A stretch of DNA of 64,000 nucleotides, from assembly GCF_027789125.1 (NCBI RefSeq), contig NZ_JAQFVF010000015.1, positions 51,123-115,122 of the forward strand, in the 5' to 3' direction. This DNA is from Paenibacillus aestuarii (GTDB lineage Bacteria; Bacillota; Bacilli; Paenibacillales; NBRC-103111). The notes beneath the pieces were generated by a model. It worked only from the letters and a program-made list of their open reading frames with translations. It made no database searches and was not told the origin of the DNA. Of this stretch, positions 8,873 to 18,275 are shown piece after piece (position 1 is the first letter of the stretch; every line of letters starts with the position of its first letter). A program made the translations under genes and the position numbers.

Positions 8873-8925
8873 TTTTGTTTCCTAGTTAACAATAATCATA
8901 TGTTAATTTTGTTTCCTTGTAAACA
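8873..8925 (-). promoter_or_regulatory. MFS promoter with two operator-like repeats
   Basis: On the minus strand, TTTACA (8918-8923) and TATGAT (8895-8900) are separated by exactly 17 bases. Two near-identical 19-base repeats, TGTTTACAAGGAAACAAAA (8907-8925) and TGTTAACTAGGAAACAAAA (8873-8891), overlap the -35 and lie just downstream of the -10. Each is itself partly palindromic. Their position fits repression by the adjacent MarR protein; that link is inferred. Confidence 0.8.
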
Positions 8926-8935
8926 AAAACGAAGC

Positions 8936-8974
8936 AATAAAAATGCAGCCTGTTCTCCTTAGAGAGCGGCTGCC
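8936..8974 (-). terminator. Terminator after the MarR gene
   Basis: GCAGCC (8945-8950) pairs with GGCTGC (8968-8973), with T-rich sequence after it on the minus strand. It separates the MarR transcript from the MFS promoter. Confidence 0.65.
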
Positions 8975-8983
8975 TGTCGTTCA

Positions 8984-9457
8984 TTATTCCGACTTCATAT
9001 CTAATCCCTGTTTCTTGATTTCCGCATCCAAATGCTGACTATACGTTTTCAAGAAGTTAAGCACCTTATCGAATTGTGCCTCGGTTACTTGCTCAAATAC
9101 GGCTTTATCCCGCTCTTCAAACTCGCTGTGCAATTCCTCATGGATTTGGTTAATGGCTTCCCCTTGCTCCGTCAGCTTAAAATAGATTTCTTTCTTATTA
9201 TCTGGCTTCTGGTAGCTTTCAATTAAGTCTTTTTCCATGAGCTTCTTCGTTATTTTACTGATGGCACTTCTAGTCATATATAAGGATTCCGCAAGTTTGG
9301 TCACATTGGAATCTACATGTTTGCCAATATATTCAATACAATGCACTTCAGAAGGCTTATAGTCTTTAAGGCAGACTTCCATCTTCGATTTATTCAGCCA
9401 AGACATCTTGTTTAATAAGTCCCTGAAACCTACTATGACTTGATCTTTTTTATTCAC
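8984..9457 (-). CDS. MarR-family transcriptional regulator
   Basis: A 157-residue winged-helix protein: the recognition region NVTKLAESLYMTRSAISKITKKLMEKDLI is followed by the wing (QKPDNKKEIYFKLTEQG) and a C-terminal dimer helix. It precedes the MFS pump and probably represses it through the repeats at 8873-8925, and perhaps itself. There is no cysteine at the usual OhrR sensing position, so a small-molecule ligand is more likely than peroxide. Confidence 0.87.
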   Translation of the reverse strand: MNKKDQVIVGFRDLLNKMSWLNKSKMEVCLKDYKPSEVHCIEYIGKHVDSNVTKLAESLYMTRSAISKITKKLMEKDLIESYQKPDNKKEIYFKLTEQGEAINQIHEELHSEFEERDKAVFEQVTEAQFDKVLNFLKTYSQHLDAEIKKQGLDMKSE

Positions 9458-9691
9458 GGCCTGTCCTCCTCCATGTGTGCATGTACCCTATTATATTATA
9501 TTTTTATGAAAATAGGTCCCGCCATTTCACTCCTCTTGAACGAACCGACTGCCATATTCCATTTGTATTATTCTAGCTTACACGGAAACAAGGTACGAGT
9601 AAACGCTCTCTATGAACCATCTTCAACATGTGCATAAACGAATTTATCACAGGAAAGGGTAGAATTAGCAACTTTTGAGGAGGACATCGTC

Positions 9692-10403
9692 ATGCAGTTA
9701 GAAGCGGATGTTATCGCCCATACAATTGCCCAAGAGTTGGGCCATCCGCCGGATCTCATTTGTCTGGCAATCGATATGCATGACCATTCGACGATTCATT
9801 GCCTTTATATTGTCTCCAACGTGATGACGAAGCAAGTGGATGAATTAATTATCAAGCCTATCATCGAGGCCAGTCAGCAAGGAAGCCATGCTGGGAATAC
9901 CGAGTGGTTGAAGAGCGCGATACCTTTAGGGCAAAGGCGGTATTGCATGATTACAGCCAAGCTGCTCAACAATTGCTCGCCGGTCACTGTTTGCTCATCC
10001 CTTCTACAGAATCACAGTACCTAAGCTTCGATGTTTCGAACTCGAAATACCGAGGCGTCGAGGAACCGAGTTCAGAGGTGGCTATCCGCGGTCCGAAGGA
10101 CAAGTCGCCGTACTTACGGACGGTACACCAATGGCTTTGCTCGGACCCGTCGCCTTTTTTCAGTTTTTCACATCGCCTGAAGACCATTATCAACGGGCTG
10201 ACATTGCCACGCTCATCCGCTGGTTGCGTATGTTCACATTTTTGCTTGCCATTTTTACGCCTGCTCTATATGTGGCCATCGTCAGCTATCATCAGGAATT
10301 ATTGCCTACATCCCTGCTCATCAACTTATCGGCACAGCGCGAACAAGTTCCCTTCCCGGCTTTCGTGGGTATTGGCCATTTGCTTGATTTTCTCATTAAA
10401 TAA
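9692..10403 (+). pseudogene. Broken gerA-type spore germination gene
   Basis: Three frames together read like a GerA subunit. Frame one (9692 to about 9925) starts well, with GAGGAGG before the ATG, and runs to WLKSAIPLG. The next piece, KAVLHDYSQAAQQLLAGHC through SSEVAIRGPK, needs one extra base near the A-run at 9931. After VAIRGPK the frame jumps again to GQVAVLTDGTPMALLGP, so about 100 residues usually found between these motifs are gone. The product then stops after VPFPAFVGIGHLLDFLIK, without most of the membrane domain. It cannot be functional. Confidence 0.85.
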
Positions 10404-10404
10404 G

Positions 10405-10442
10405 TAAAAACGCGGTCCTCAACAGAGGCACCGCGTTTCTTT
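10405..10442. terminator. Bidirectional terminator
   Basis: AAAACGCGGT (about 10407-10416) pairs with ACCGCGTTTCT (10430-10440), between the gerA pseudogene and the convergent alcohol dehydrogenase gene. Confidence 0.8.
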
Positions 10443-10447
10443 AATTT

Positions 10448-11611
10448 TTATAGCGAGTTTTGCAAAATCTCTCTGACATCCTCTTTCGCCAGCGGCACAT
10501 AACTGCCGATCGTTGCACCCACCATCGCTCGTTCCGTCATCAAGTCGAGTTCTTTATCATCGATGTTATAATCGGATAGCCGCGACGGCGCGCCAATCGA
10601 TGTCCAAAATTGCCGTAAGGCATGAGCGGTCTCCGCCGCCAATTGCGCATCTGTTTTGCCTTCAGCTGCGAGGTCAAATACGCGCACGCCTAACTGTGCG
10701 ATTTTTTCCGGCTTTTGCTTGGCGACATGCTCCATCCAGTGCGGGAACAATATCGCTAATCCGCCGCCATGCGGGATGTCATGAACAGCCGAAACGGCAT
10801 GCTCAATGTCGTGAGTCGCCCAATCTGTCTGTACGCCTATCGCCGTAATGCCGTTTAGAGCAAATGTGCCATTCAGCAACATAACTTCACGGTACTCATA
10901 ATTTTCTAGGTCGTTAACGAGTTTGGGCGCTACCTCCATCACCGTGCGCAAGATGGCTTCCCCAATTCTTTCTTGCAGAGGAGCATTGGAAGAAGCATGA
11001 AAATATTGTTCAAACACATGTGACATAATATCCACAATGCCATAGACGGTTTGATCCCGCGGTACGGTGAACGTCAATTCAGGGTCCAAAATACTGAATC
11101 TTGGGTACACATGGATTGAGCCGAAAGCGCGCTTGCTGTTCGTTTCCCAATTGGTTATGACGGAGTTTCCGTTCATTTCAGAACCTGTAGCAGCCAATGT
11201 CAGCACAGTGCCGATGGGAACTGCGGATGTCACGGCCACCTTCCGCGTAATAATGTCCCAAACGTCGCCATCATAATGCACGCCTGCGGCGATCGCCTTG
11301 GCACAGTCAATGACGCTACCACCGCCAACGGCCAAAATAATGTCAAGATGGTGCTCTTTGATCAGGCCAATCCCTTTGTTAACCGTCGTTAGCCGCGGGT
11401 TAGGTTCAACGCCGCCAAGCTCAATGACTTCCGCACCGATTTCTTGTAAATTCGCCAGCACTTGATCGTACAAGCCGCTGCGCTTAATGCTGCCGCCGCC
11501 GTACAGCAGCAGCACGCGCTTCCCGTACACCGGAATTTCCGCTTTGAGTTTACTCAACTGCCCTTTACCAAAAATCAGCTTAGTAGGATTAAGAAATTGA
11601 AATGCATTCAT
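10448..11611 (-). CDS. Iron-containing alcohol dehydrogenase (butanol-dehydrogenase type)
   Basis: The 387-residue protein has the group III ADH layout: NAD(P)-binding [12 protein letters not shown] near residues 96-107 and metal-site residues in [14 protein letters not shown] and [17 protein letters not shown]. It resembles the YugJ/YugK-BdhA branch that reduces aldehydes with NAD(P)H. It follows the NamA-type gene by 30 bases on the same strand, so the two are likely one operon; an ene-reductase plus an aldehyde reductase would suit removal of unsaturated aldehydes. A terminator follows. Confidence 0.9.
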   Translation of the reverse strand: MNAFQFLNPTKLIFGKGQLSKLKAEIPVYGKRVLLLYGGGSIKRSGLYDQVLANLQEIGAEVIELGGVEPNPRLTTVNKGIGLIKEHHLDIILAVGGGSVIDCAKAIAAGVHYDGDVWDIITRKVAVTSAVPIGTVLTLAATGSEMNGNSVITNWETNSKRAFGSIHVYPRFSILDPELTFTVPRDQTVYGIVDIMSHVFEQYFHASSNAPLQERIGEAILRTVMEVAPKLVNDLENYEYREVMLLNGTFALNGITAIGVQTDWATHDIEHAVSAVHDIPHGGGLAILFPHWMEHVAKQKPEKIAQLGVRVFDLAAEGKTDAQLAAETAHALRQFWTSIGAPSRLSDYNIDDKELDLMTERAMVGATIGSYVPLAKEDVREILQNSL

Positions 11612-11641
11612 CGTTTCTCCTCCTTGATGTTTCGTTTCTGC

Positions 11642-12667
11642 TTATTTAAAGCCAAGGTTGTAAACGCCAGGATATTGAATTTCTTTGCCTAGCTGCGTAG
11701 CTGCTTCCAATGCCCAATAAGGATTTCTGAGCATCCCTCTGCCTACGGCTACCAGATCCGCATCTTCATTGCCGACAACGGCATTCGCTAACCCAGGCTC
11801 GTCCAGTCTGCCGACTGCGATGACAGGGACTTGAAGTGCATTTTTAATATCTCGAGCCATCGGCACTTGATATGCAGTATGCGTACCTGGTCTGCCATGC
11901 GCCAGGATCGGGCCTTCTCCACCGGAGCTCACGTGGAAGACGTCCACACCTGCATCTCGATAAGCTTTGGAAAAGGCGATGCTTTCTTCAATGCCATATC
12001 CGCCATCCACATATTCTCTCGCGGAAATGCGCATGATTAAAGGCATACTTTCAGGCAACACGCTTTTCACGGCCCGTACGACTTCCTTGCCGAATAACGT
12101 TAAATCTTGACCATATTCATCCGTCCGTTTATTGGTATATGCCGATTGGAATTGATGGATTAAATATCCGTGTGCAGCATGGATCTCCATCGTATCAACC
12201 CCAGCTTTGACAGCCCGCGCAGCAGCCTTGCGGAATTTCTCTACCATTTCCTTCACTTCTTCGGTCGTTAGTACTCTTGGCGTTTTGGATTTCTCATCGT
12301 AAGGAATCGCCGATGGGGCAACAGGTTCAGCTGCATCTTCCGCTTTACGTCCTGCATGCGCGATTTGAATGCCGACTTTGGCACCATATTGATGACATGC
12401 TTCAATAATACGCGCTAGAGGTGCGATATGATCGTCCGACCATAATCCTAGATCCAGGTCCGTGATTCGCCCGTCCGGTTCCACATCGGTCATTTCGATG
12501 ATAATAAGGCCGGCTCCGCCGATGGCGCGATTGACGTAATGCATGTAATGCCAATCATTCACGACGCCGTCTTTTTTCGTCACCGCGTATTGGCACATCG
12601 GGGGCATGACGACGCGATTTTTCAACTCAAGCCCTTTTACTTGAAATGTTTGAAATAAATGCTTCAT
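11642..12667 (-). CDS. namA: NADPH dehydrogenase, YqjM/NamA-type ene-reductase
   Basis: A 341-residue old-yellow-enzyme protein close in length to YqjM. It keeps the YqjM-type Cys25 and Tyr27 in PPMCQYAV, and His163/His166 with Tyr168 in EIHAAHGYL, which bind the substrate over FMN. The enzyme reduces activated C=C bonds of enones, quinones and nitro compounds using NADPH. The ATG at 12667 has AAAGGAG nine bases upstream; a further ATG at 12712 lacks one. It leads a two-gene operon with the iron alcohol dehydrogenase. Confidence 0.9.
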   Translation of the reverse strand: MKHLFQTFQVKGLELKNRVVMPPMCQYAVTKKDGVVNDWHYMHYVNRAIGGAGLIIIEMTDVEPDGRITDLDLGLWSDDHIAPLARIIEACHQYGAKVGIQIAHAGRKAEDAAEPVAPSAIPYDEKSKTPRVLTTEEVKEMVEKFRKAAARAVKAGVDTMEIHAAHGYLIHQFQSAYTNKRTDEYGQDLTLFGKEVVRAVKSVLPESMPLIMRISAREYVDGGYGIEESIAFSKAYRDAGVDVFHVSSGGEGPILAHGRPGTHTAYQVPMARDIKNALQVPVIAVGRLDEPGLANAVVGNEDADLVAVGRGMLRNPYWALEAATQLGKEIQYPGVYNLGFK

Positions 12668-12865
12668 TCTCTTAGACTCCTTTGCATGCTTCTTGATTAA
12701 AATACTAGACATACTTTCCCTGTATATCTAGGCAACAATCTGTAGTATTTCGTTACAAAACGTATTGTATTCCCTAAACATCGTTATAACATATTATGAA
12801 ATACAGAGTTTCTATCGATATTTTTAGTAGATTACTGAAGAAGGTAAGTCATTTTCATAAAACCC

Positions 12866-12900
12866 AAAAAAAGACATGGACGCAAAGTCCATGCCTCTTT
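12866..12900 (-). terminator. Terminator after the serine hydrolase gene
   Basis: GACATGGAC (12873-12881) pairs with GTCCATGCC (12887-12895), followed on the minus strand by a T-run. Confidence 0.85.
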
Positions 12901-12911
12901 TCCTGCTATGC

Positions 12912-14075
12912 TTAGTTCAGTGCTCCGTAAATAGCAGCCCGCAGCCGGGGATGAATGTAAGGCTCGAGGCTTGGCAGCATCTGCTGCATGTACACAACGG
13001 ACAACTCTTCCTTCGGATCGATCAACAAGTAAGAACCAGCTAATCCCGCCCAACCGAATTCGCCTATCGTACCGTTGATGCCGCCAGCGGCTGGATCGAT
13101 CATCACACGAACGCCCAGGCCGTAACCATAACCGCTCATTTGCGGCCAGTTGAAGTCGTTAAGCTGCTGCGGATTTAAATGATTCGTCGCCATCAACTGA
13201 ATCGTCTTCGAACTTAGCAGCCGTACGTCGTCGAGCTGCCCTCCCTTGGCGAGCAATTGGGCGAACCGGCTATAATCGCTGAGCGTGGAAAGCAAACCGC
13301 CTCCACCGCTTTCATAGCGGCTTCCCGGTTGGTAACGAGCGTCCATCCTCGTATTAGGCGTCAAGATGCCGTCCTCTGCTCGATCATACATGGTGCATAG
13401 GCGATCGCGCTTCTCATCCGGAATTCGGAAGAAGGTGTCGTTCATTCCTAGCGGCGCAAAGATCTCCTTATGCAAAAACTCGCCGAACGTTTGTCCAGAC
13501 AGGACCTCGATCAAGGCTGTCAAGACATCATGGCTCGTTCCATACTTCCAATGCGTGCCCGGATCGAAGGCCAACGGTATTGCCGCCAACGCTTTGGACA
13601 AAGCCTGCATGTCCTCAATCCCTGCATCATTCTCCATCATGGCACGGGTTTGCCGTTCTGTCTCTGTGTTGTCCCCGCCGTACGTTAGCCCGGAGGTCAT
13701 CGTGAACAGATCCTTGATCCGAATCGGCCCCGCCGCAGACGAAACCTGATTGGCACCGATTTCGTTATATCGGTACACCTGCGGATTTTTAAACTCTGGT
13801 AAGTATTCTTCCAAAGGATCGTTTAGTAGATATAGCCCTTTCTCATACAGCATAAGTGCCGCTACGCAAGTAATTACTTTCGTCATCGAATAGATCCGGT
13901 AGATGGAATCAGGAGCGAGTGCTTTCTTCTTCTCTATATCCGCATACCCCAGAGATTCCTCATACAAAACTTCGCCTCGCCGAACTACGGTACATGCACA
14001 ACCAGCCGACCCTTTTTCCATCACACTCTTAAGCAGTGGAGTCAATCGCTCATTCAGTCGTATACTCGAGTTCAT
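12912..14075 (-). CDS. Class C beta-lactamase-fold serine hydrolase
   Basis: The 387-residue protein has the family triad: Ser63-x-x-Lys66 in YSMTK, Tyr178 in WKYGTSHDVL, and a C-terminal GEFGWAGLAGSY in place of the KTG box. GGGGLLSTLSDYSRFAQLL is also typical. The family covers esterases, D-aminopeptidases and class C beta-lactamases; the lack of KTG favours an esterase or peptidase. No signal peptide is present, so it is probably cytoplasmic. It is a single gene. Confidence 0.85.
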   Translation of the reverse strand: MNSSIRLNERLTPLLKSVMEKGSAGCACTVVRRGEVLYEESLGYADIEKKKALAPDSIYRIYSMTKVITCVAALMLYEKGLYLLNDPLEEYLPEFKNPQVYRYNEIGANQVSSAAGPIRIKDLFTMTSGLTYGGDNTETERQTRAMMENDAGIEDMQALSKALAAIPLAFDPGTHWKYGTSHDVLTALIEVLSGQTFGEFLHKEIFAPLGMNDTFFRIPDEKRDRLCTMYDRAEDGILTPNTRMDARYQPGSRYESGGGGLLSTLSDYSRFAQLLAKGGQLDDVRLLSSKTIQLMATNHLNPQQLNDFNWPQMSGYGYGLGVRVMIDPAAGGINGTIGEFGWAGLAGSYLLIDPKEELSVVYMQQMLPSLEPYIHPRLRAAIYGALN

Positions 14076-14159
14076 TTACCTATCCCTCCCGGAATCGTTT
14101 TCAACGATAATTATAGCATAATTTTCCAAGAGGATTGGAATTAATTTCTTGAACGAAAT

Positions 14160-14198
14160 GAAAGAGGAGCATTGCTGCGACCCTGGCAGTTGCTCCTT
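14160..14198 (-). terminator. Possible terminator after the DUF2798 gene
   Basis: GGAGCA and TGCTCC arms (about 14164-14194) enclose a second short stem; the T-tract is poor, so this is tentative. Confidence 0.4.
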
Positions 14199-14249
14199 GA
14201 TTATTCCATATATTCCGATGTCTCCTGCTGCTGAAACCGGAATGGTTAT

Positions 14250-14489
14250 TTAAGCTTCATTTTCCACAAAATGAATTTTGCCCATCACTTTTCTTATTCC
14301 TCTAGGCAAAAAGTAGGCGACTGGAAAGGCAATGACAAAAGACATTCCCCATGCTACGGGCCATTTTCCGAAAAAATCTGCATGAAACCCTGTTTTTACT
14401 AGCGTTGTGATGAAAGAAATAATACAGGACATCCCAAGAGCCATAAAAAATGTAAACACAATGAGTTCATATTTCTTTTTGATTTTCAT
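14250..14489 (-). CDS. DUF2798 small membrane protein
   Basis: A 79-residue protein with two membrane helices (about residues 8-30 and 43-62). The patterns FFMALGMSCIISFITTLVKTGF and WGMSFVIAFPVAYFL match DUF2798. No function is established for the family. A weak AGGAG-like site precedes the ATG. It stands alone, between the serine hydrolase and the luciferase-like gene. Confidence 0.75.
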   Translation of the reverse strand: MKIKKKYELIVFTFFMALGMSCIISFITTLVKTGFHADFFGKWPVAWGMSFVIAFPVAYFLPRGIRKVMGKIHFVENEA

Positions 14490-14567
14490 GTAAATCTCCT
14501 AAAATAGTATTGTCTATAAATCAATAAGTCATCCCACCATTTTACCACGGTTCCTGCTGTTTTGTAT

Positions 14568-14607
14568 TAAAAATAAAAGAACAGCGTCAAGAATGCGCTG
14601 CTCTTTC
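14568..14607 (-). terminator. Terminator after the luciferase-like gene
   Basis: AGAACAGCG (14578-14586) pairs with CGCTGCTCT, followed on the minus strand by TTTTATTTTT. Confidence 0.75.
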
Positions 14608-14638
14608 ATCTTCTGAATCCCCCTGTCTCAACAGCGAT

Positions 14639-15670
14639 TCATGACAACTGTGCGCGAACCCGCGGTGCGACTTCTGTCCCCAGCAGTTCGACCGCTTTCA
14701 TCACATCTGCATGAGGCATCGAGCCGACAGGCATATGCAAGAAGAAGCGTGAAAAGCCTAAGTGCTTGCTCATGTAAACAATTTTGTTAGCCACTGTTTC
14801 AGCATCACCTACATACAACGCGCCTTCAAGAGTGCAAGAGGCATCGAAGTGTGCACGGGTAAAGGTACCCCAACCGCGTTCCTTACCGAACGTATTCATC
14901 GTAGCCTGCGTAGGCGGGAAATACTTCTCTACCGCCAGCTCCGTGCTTTCTGCGACATACCCGAGCGAATGTAAAGCAACCTGCAGCTTCGAAGGATCAT
15001 GTCCCGCACGTGCACCTGCTTCTTTGTAAAGCTTCACAATCGGTGCAAATCGCAACGGGTTCCCCCCTATAATAGCCAATACGAGCGGTAAGCCAAGCAC
15101 ACCCGCACGGATCGCCGACTCCGGATTGCCCCCGCTGCCGATCCAGACGGGTAACGGGTTTTGCACCGGACGCGGATACACGCCTAAATTCGTGAACGCC
15201 GGGCGGTGACCGCCTCTCCAGGTTACGATCTCGGAATCCCTGACTTTTAACAGCAACTCCAGCTTCTCTTCAAACAGCTCTTCATAGTCCTTTAAATCAT
15301 AGCCGAACAATGGGAACGCATCGACAGATGAGCCGCGACCTACGATCATTTCCGCACGACCATTGGAAATCCCATCCAGCGTGGCAAATTGCTGAAACAC
15401 ACGAACCGGATCCGCTGCGGATAGCACAGTAACCGAGCTTGTTAAACGGATGTTCTTCGTCATCGATGCGGCAGCAGCCAGAATCAAGGTGTTCGCTGAA
15501 TCCGCAAATTCCTTACGATGATGCTCGCCGACACCGAATATATCTAAGCCGACCTGATCGGCAAGTACGATTTCTTCCACCACCTCGCGCAATCGCTGCG
15601 CATGGCTGATTGTTTTGCCTGTATGGACATCCGGCGTTGTTTCTACAAATGTATCTACTCCAATTTCCAT
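14639..15670 (-). CDS. LLM-class flavin-dependent oxidoreductase
   Basis: A 343-residue luciferase-like monooxygenase: the core EIVLADQVGLDIFGVGEHH, SSVTVLSAADPVRVFQQFATLDGIS and GRGSSVDAFPLFGYDLKDY mark the family; PVWIGSGGNPESAIRAG is the later flavin-site segment. The substrate is not predictable. It starts 42 bases after the stop of a MarR-type gene on the same strand, so the regulator probably controls it and the two are co-transcribed. Confidence 0.87.
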   Translation of the reverse strand: MEIGVDTFVETTPDVHTGKTISHAQRLREVVEEIVLADQVGLDIFGVGEHHRKEFADSANTLILAAAASMTKNIRLTSSVTVLSAADPVRVFQQFATLDGISNGRAEMIVGRGSSVDAFPLFGYDLKDYEELFEEKLELLLKVRDSEIVTWRGGHRPAFTNLGVYPRPVQNPLPVWIGSGGNPESAIRAGVLGLPLVLAIIGGNPLRFAPIVKLYKEAGARAGHDPSKLQVALHSLGYVAESTELAVEKYFPPTQATMNTFGKERGWGTFTRAHFDASCTLEGALYVGDAETVANKIVYMSKHLGFSRFFLHMPVGSMPHADVMKAVELLGTEVAPRVRAQLS

Positions 15671-15712
15671 GATCGTTTCCCCCCTAAACGTTACCTATTA
15701 AGTAAAGGTGTT

Positions 15713-16201
15713 TCATTTAAAATGATCCGTCTCGCCACTCCCAGCCACATCTTCACGATGTTGGATGCCGTACCCGATTTTCTTCATGACGCTAATCAGC
15801 ATCATCTTCTCTTCATCCGTCGCAAAAGACAAATTGTCACAAATCGTTTCAACATGCTGTGGAAAAATCTTATCGAAATAGCGACGACCTTCGTCCGTCA
15901 AGGCGACATTCGTCTTACGCCGGTCCCCCGGAATCGGTTGCCGTTCCAAATATCCCTTCTTCTCCAGCTTGTCGATCACATACGTGATACTTCCGCTTGG
16001 AATCGAGAACGTGTCACTTATTCGTTGAACAGGCTGCGGCCCCTTATTGTAAAGCAGCTCCATGATTTGAAACGTCTCCCGGTTAAGGCCAAATCTGTCG
16101 ATGTCTTTCTCTAAGCTTCCAAAAAGTGTGTTCACCGCGTTTCGTAAAACACGGACGAGCTGTAAATCAAGCGCCTTACCGGCATCATCGCGCATGGTCA
16201 T
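15713..16201 (-). CDS. MarR-family regulator (MhqR-like)
   Basis: A 162-residue winged-helix repressor: NRETFQIMELLYNKGPQPVQRISDTF leads to the recognition helix region SGSITYVIDKLEKKGYL and the wing PIPGDRRKTNVALTDEG. It is similar in build to MhqR/YkvE, which senses quinones in Bacillus; pairing with a flavin oxidoreductase would fit such a role, but this is inference. The ATG at 16201 has AGGGG eight bases upstream; 52 further open codons upstream have none. An AT-rich inverted repeat (ATTATTT/AAATAAT, about 16250-16280) lies in its promoter region. Confidence 0.85.
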   Translation of the reverse strand: MTMRDDAGKALDLQLVRVLRNAVNTLFGSLEKDIDRFGLNRETFQIMELLYNKGPQPVQRISDTFSIPSGSITYVIDKLEKKGYLERQPIPGDRRKTNVALTDEGRRYFDKIFPQHVETICDNLSFATDEEKMMLISVMKKIGYGIQHREDVAGSGETDHFK

Positions 16202-16471
16202 TCCCATTACCCCTATATAGATGATTTGGACGAAAATCATCCTAAAATTATTTATTCTAATAATATTTAAAATAATACTAGTCGATCGTTTTGTCAACAT
16301 TAGCCGAAAAGCAAATAAGATGAAGCCCTTGTCATCGTACTTTGACAAGAACTTCATCCTATAACAACGATCAATTGATCAAGATACACTCGAATAATTG
16401 GCTACCTTTTCAAAAAAGTCCCCACTGCCCGCACATAAGGCGGATTTATCGAAAATGGATGGGGCCCACTT

Positions 16472-17374
16472 TTACGCCCCGTAGTGCAGTTTGAGCTTGG
16501 CGAACATATCCTCCAGCGTAAAACGCGGGTCGATAAAATGGTACCAACGAACGAGGCGCTCCTCTTGCTCATGAATATATCGCATATCTGCTGTGATCCG
16601 TGGTGCGGGCTTCAGCGTGTAGCCGTATGTATGATCGTCCAAAAGTACGCTTACCGCTGGGGAATCCCCTAAGCTCCACATCTCCCCTTTGGGCCAGTGC
16701 GCTTGCCAACCCATCTCCATGTTAAAATCAACCAATTGCTGATACAGATACTCACCAATTGCACCGCATGGCTTCACTTTGACCGCCAGCTCGGCAATGC
16801 TGACACGCATCGTCGAGTACACATCGCGAGGGATGACCCAGAGCGGAATATTGGACTGAAACACGACGTTCGCCGCATGGATATCATTGCTCAAGTTAAA
16901 CTCATTCTCACCGTCCGGCCACACCCCGCCGCCGATCCAAACCGCCGTCAACTTGTCGGCAATGGCTGGCTCCTTTAAATAAGCTGCTGCCAAATCAGTG
17001 ATGGCGCCAAGAAAAATAACATATAACGGCCTCGAATCATCGGCAAGCGCCTCACGGATAATCAGGCCGGCTCCTTCTGACGGGGCCGGTGTTTGCTCAT
17101 CAGGCATCGCCTTTTCCGCGCCTTTTAATACTGAAACGCTGCCATCCCATTTCATCAAATCCAATAGCTTCACAATCTCATCGTAGCTCTCCTGCATGGA
17201 AGCTTTCGTCCGCCGTTCGCCGAAATGGGCGGCAATGATGCCTCTTATATCAAAACGAGGCGTCAATAGTGCATGTACGATCGCAAATTGATCGTCCGCC
17301 TCATTTTTGGCGTCTGTGTTGACGATTAAGCGTATTTTTTTGCTTTCTGGAATGTCGTACGGATGTTGAATCAT
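16472..17374 (-). CDS. Nucleoside-hydrolase-family protein with a variant metal motif
   Basis: A 300-residue protein of the inosine-uridine nucleoside hydrolase fold: FLGAITDLAAAYLKEP, VWIGGGVWPDGENEFNLSNDIHAAN and the later WSLGDSPAVSVLL are typical. The N-terminal Ca-binding box, normally DTDPGIDDA, reads NTDAKNEADDQFA here: the first Asp is Asn and there is an insertion. It is the last gene of the ABC/glycoside-hydrolase operon, so it may cut a glycoside rather than a nucleoside. The ATG at 17374 follows GGAGG by nine bases; the earlier ATG at 17413 overlaps the permease stop. Confidence 0.8.
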   Translation of the reverse strand: MIQHPYDIPESKKIRLIVNTDAKNEADDQFAIVHALLTPRFDIRGIIAAHFGERRTKASMQESYDEIVKLLDLMKWDGSVSVLKGAEKAMPDEQTPAPSEGAGLIIREALADDSRPLYVIFLGAITDLAAAYLKEPAIADKLTAVWIGGGVWPDGENEFNLSNDIHAANVVFQSNIPLWVIPRDVYSTMRVSIAELAVKVKPCGAIGEYLYQQLVDFNMEMGWQAHWPKGEMWSLGDSPAVSVLLDDHTYGYTLKPAPRITADMRYIHEQEERLVRWYHFIDPRFTLEDMFAKLKLHYGA

Positions 17375-17412
17375 CGATTTTGACCTCCACATATTTGGAT
17401 TCTGATCTATCA

Positions 17413-18249
17413 TTACCCTTTGACGGAGCCTGCCATGCCGTTAACAAAGTACTTCTGGAACGTGAGATAGACGATAAAAATGGGGACGATGGAGATTAAT
17501 ACAGCCGCATTGAGCAGCGTGTAGTCCGTCGTAAATTGACCTCGAAAAGCCATGAGGCCGGTTGTGATCGTTTTCATCGTATCCTTCGTAATAAATATTT
17601 GCGCGAGCAAAAATTCATTCCAAGTTGCCATAAAGTCAAATATGACAAGTGTCGCGATAGCCGGCATGGATAAAGGAATAATGACTCTGAAAAATTTGCC
17701 GATATCGCCGCAGCCATCGATTAGTGCCGCCTCATCCAGCTCTTTCGGTATCGTGCGAAAAAATCCGCGTAAAATCAATATGCCAAACGGGATCCCGAAA
17801 CCGATGTAAATCAGAATGATCCCTGGATAGGTGCTGACCAAATGCGTTTTATTCAAAAAAATGTTCAATGGCACAAGCGTTGCCTGTATCGGAATCATCA
17901 TGCCAACTAGGAACAGCGTAAACAACGGCTCGCTCCATTTGAAATTCAGCCTCGTCAAAGCGAAGGCCGCCAAGGCTTCAATCAATATGCCCAGAGGCAC
18001 TTTGATGACACTGATGAGGACCGTATTTTTCATATACATATCCATTCGGCCTTGCTTCCAAGCCTTTAGAAAATTCTCCCAATGCACCTGCTTCGGCAGC
18101 GTGTAGAAAGGATGATTCATCAAATCAGCATTGGATTTCACCGCTGTAAAAGCGATAAATGCAAGGGGGATCAAAAATAGAGCCGATAAGAGAATGAGCG
18201 CAACATAGCGGATTGCTCCGGATATCGGGCGGGTTCCTGCTTCATGCAT
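17413..18249 (-). CDS. Carbohydrate ABC transporter permease, MalG type
   Basis: The 278-residue inner-membrane protein has six helices and the EAA loop (ELDEAALIDGCGDIGKFFRVIIPLSMP) that contacts the ATPase. It is the second permease of the importer and follows the first by 26 bases. The C-terminal QKYFVNGMAGSVKG is typical of the MalG branch. AAGGTG stands ten bases before the ATG. No ATPase gene is present, so an MsmX-like shared subunit is expected. Confidence 0.92.
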   Translation of the reverse strand: MHEAGTRPISGAIRYVALILLSALFLIPLAFIAFTAVKSNADLMNHPFYTLPKQVHWENFLKAWKQGRMDMYMKNTVLISVIKVPLGILIEALAAFALTRLNFKWSEPLFTLFLVGMMIPIQATLVPLNIFLNKTHLVSTYPGIILIYIGFGIPFGILILRGFFRTIPKELDEAALIDGCGDIGKFFRVIIPLSMPAIATLVIFDFMATWNEFLLAQIFITKDTMKTITTGLMAFRGQFTTDYTLLNAAVLISIVPIFIVYLTFQKYFVNGMAGSVKG

Positions 18250-18275
18250 ATCTGATATTCACCTTCCTCCCGCAA

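Noticed and set aside
16455..16480. GGGGC/GCCCC hairpin at the end of the nucleoside hydrolase gene as a terminator
   Set aside because: The stem is short, overlaps the stop codon region and lacks a following T-run on the minus strand.
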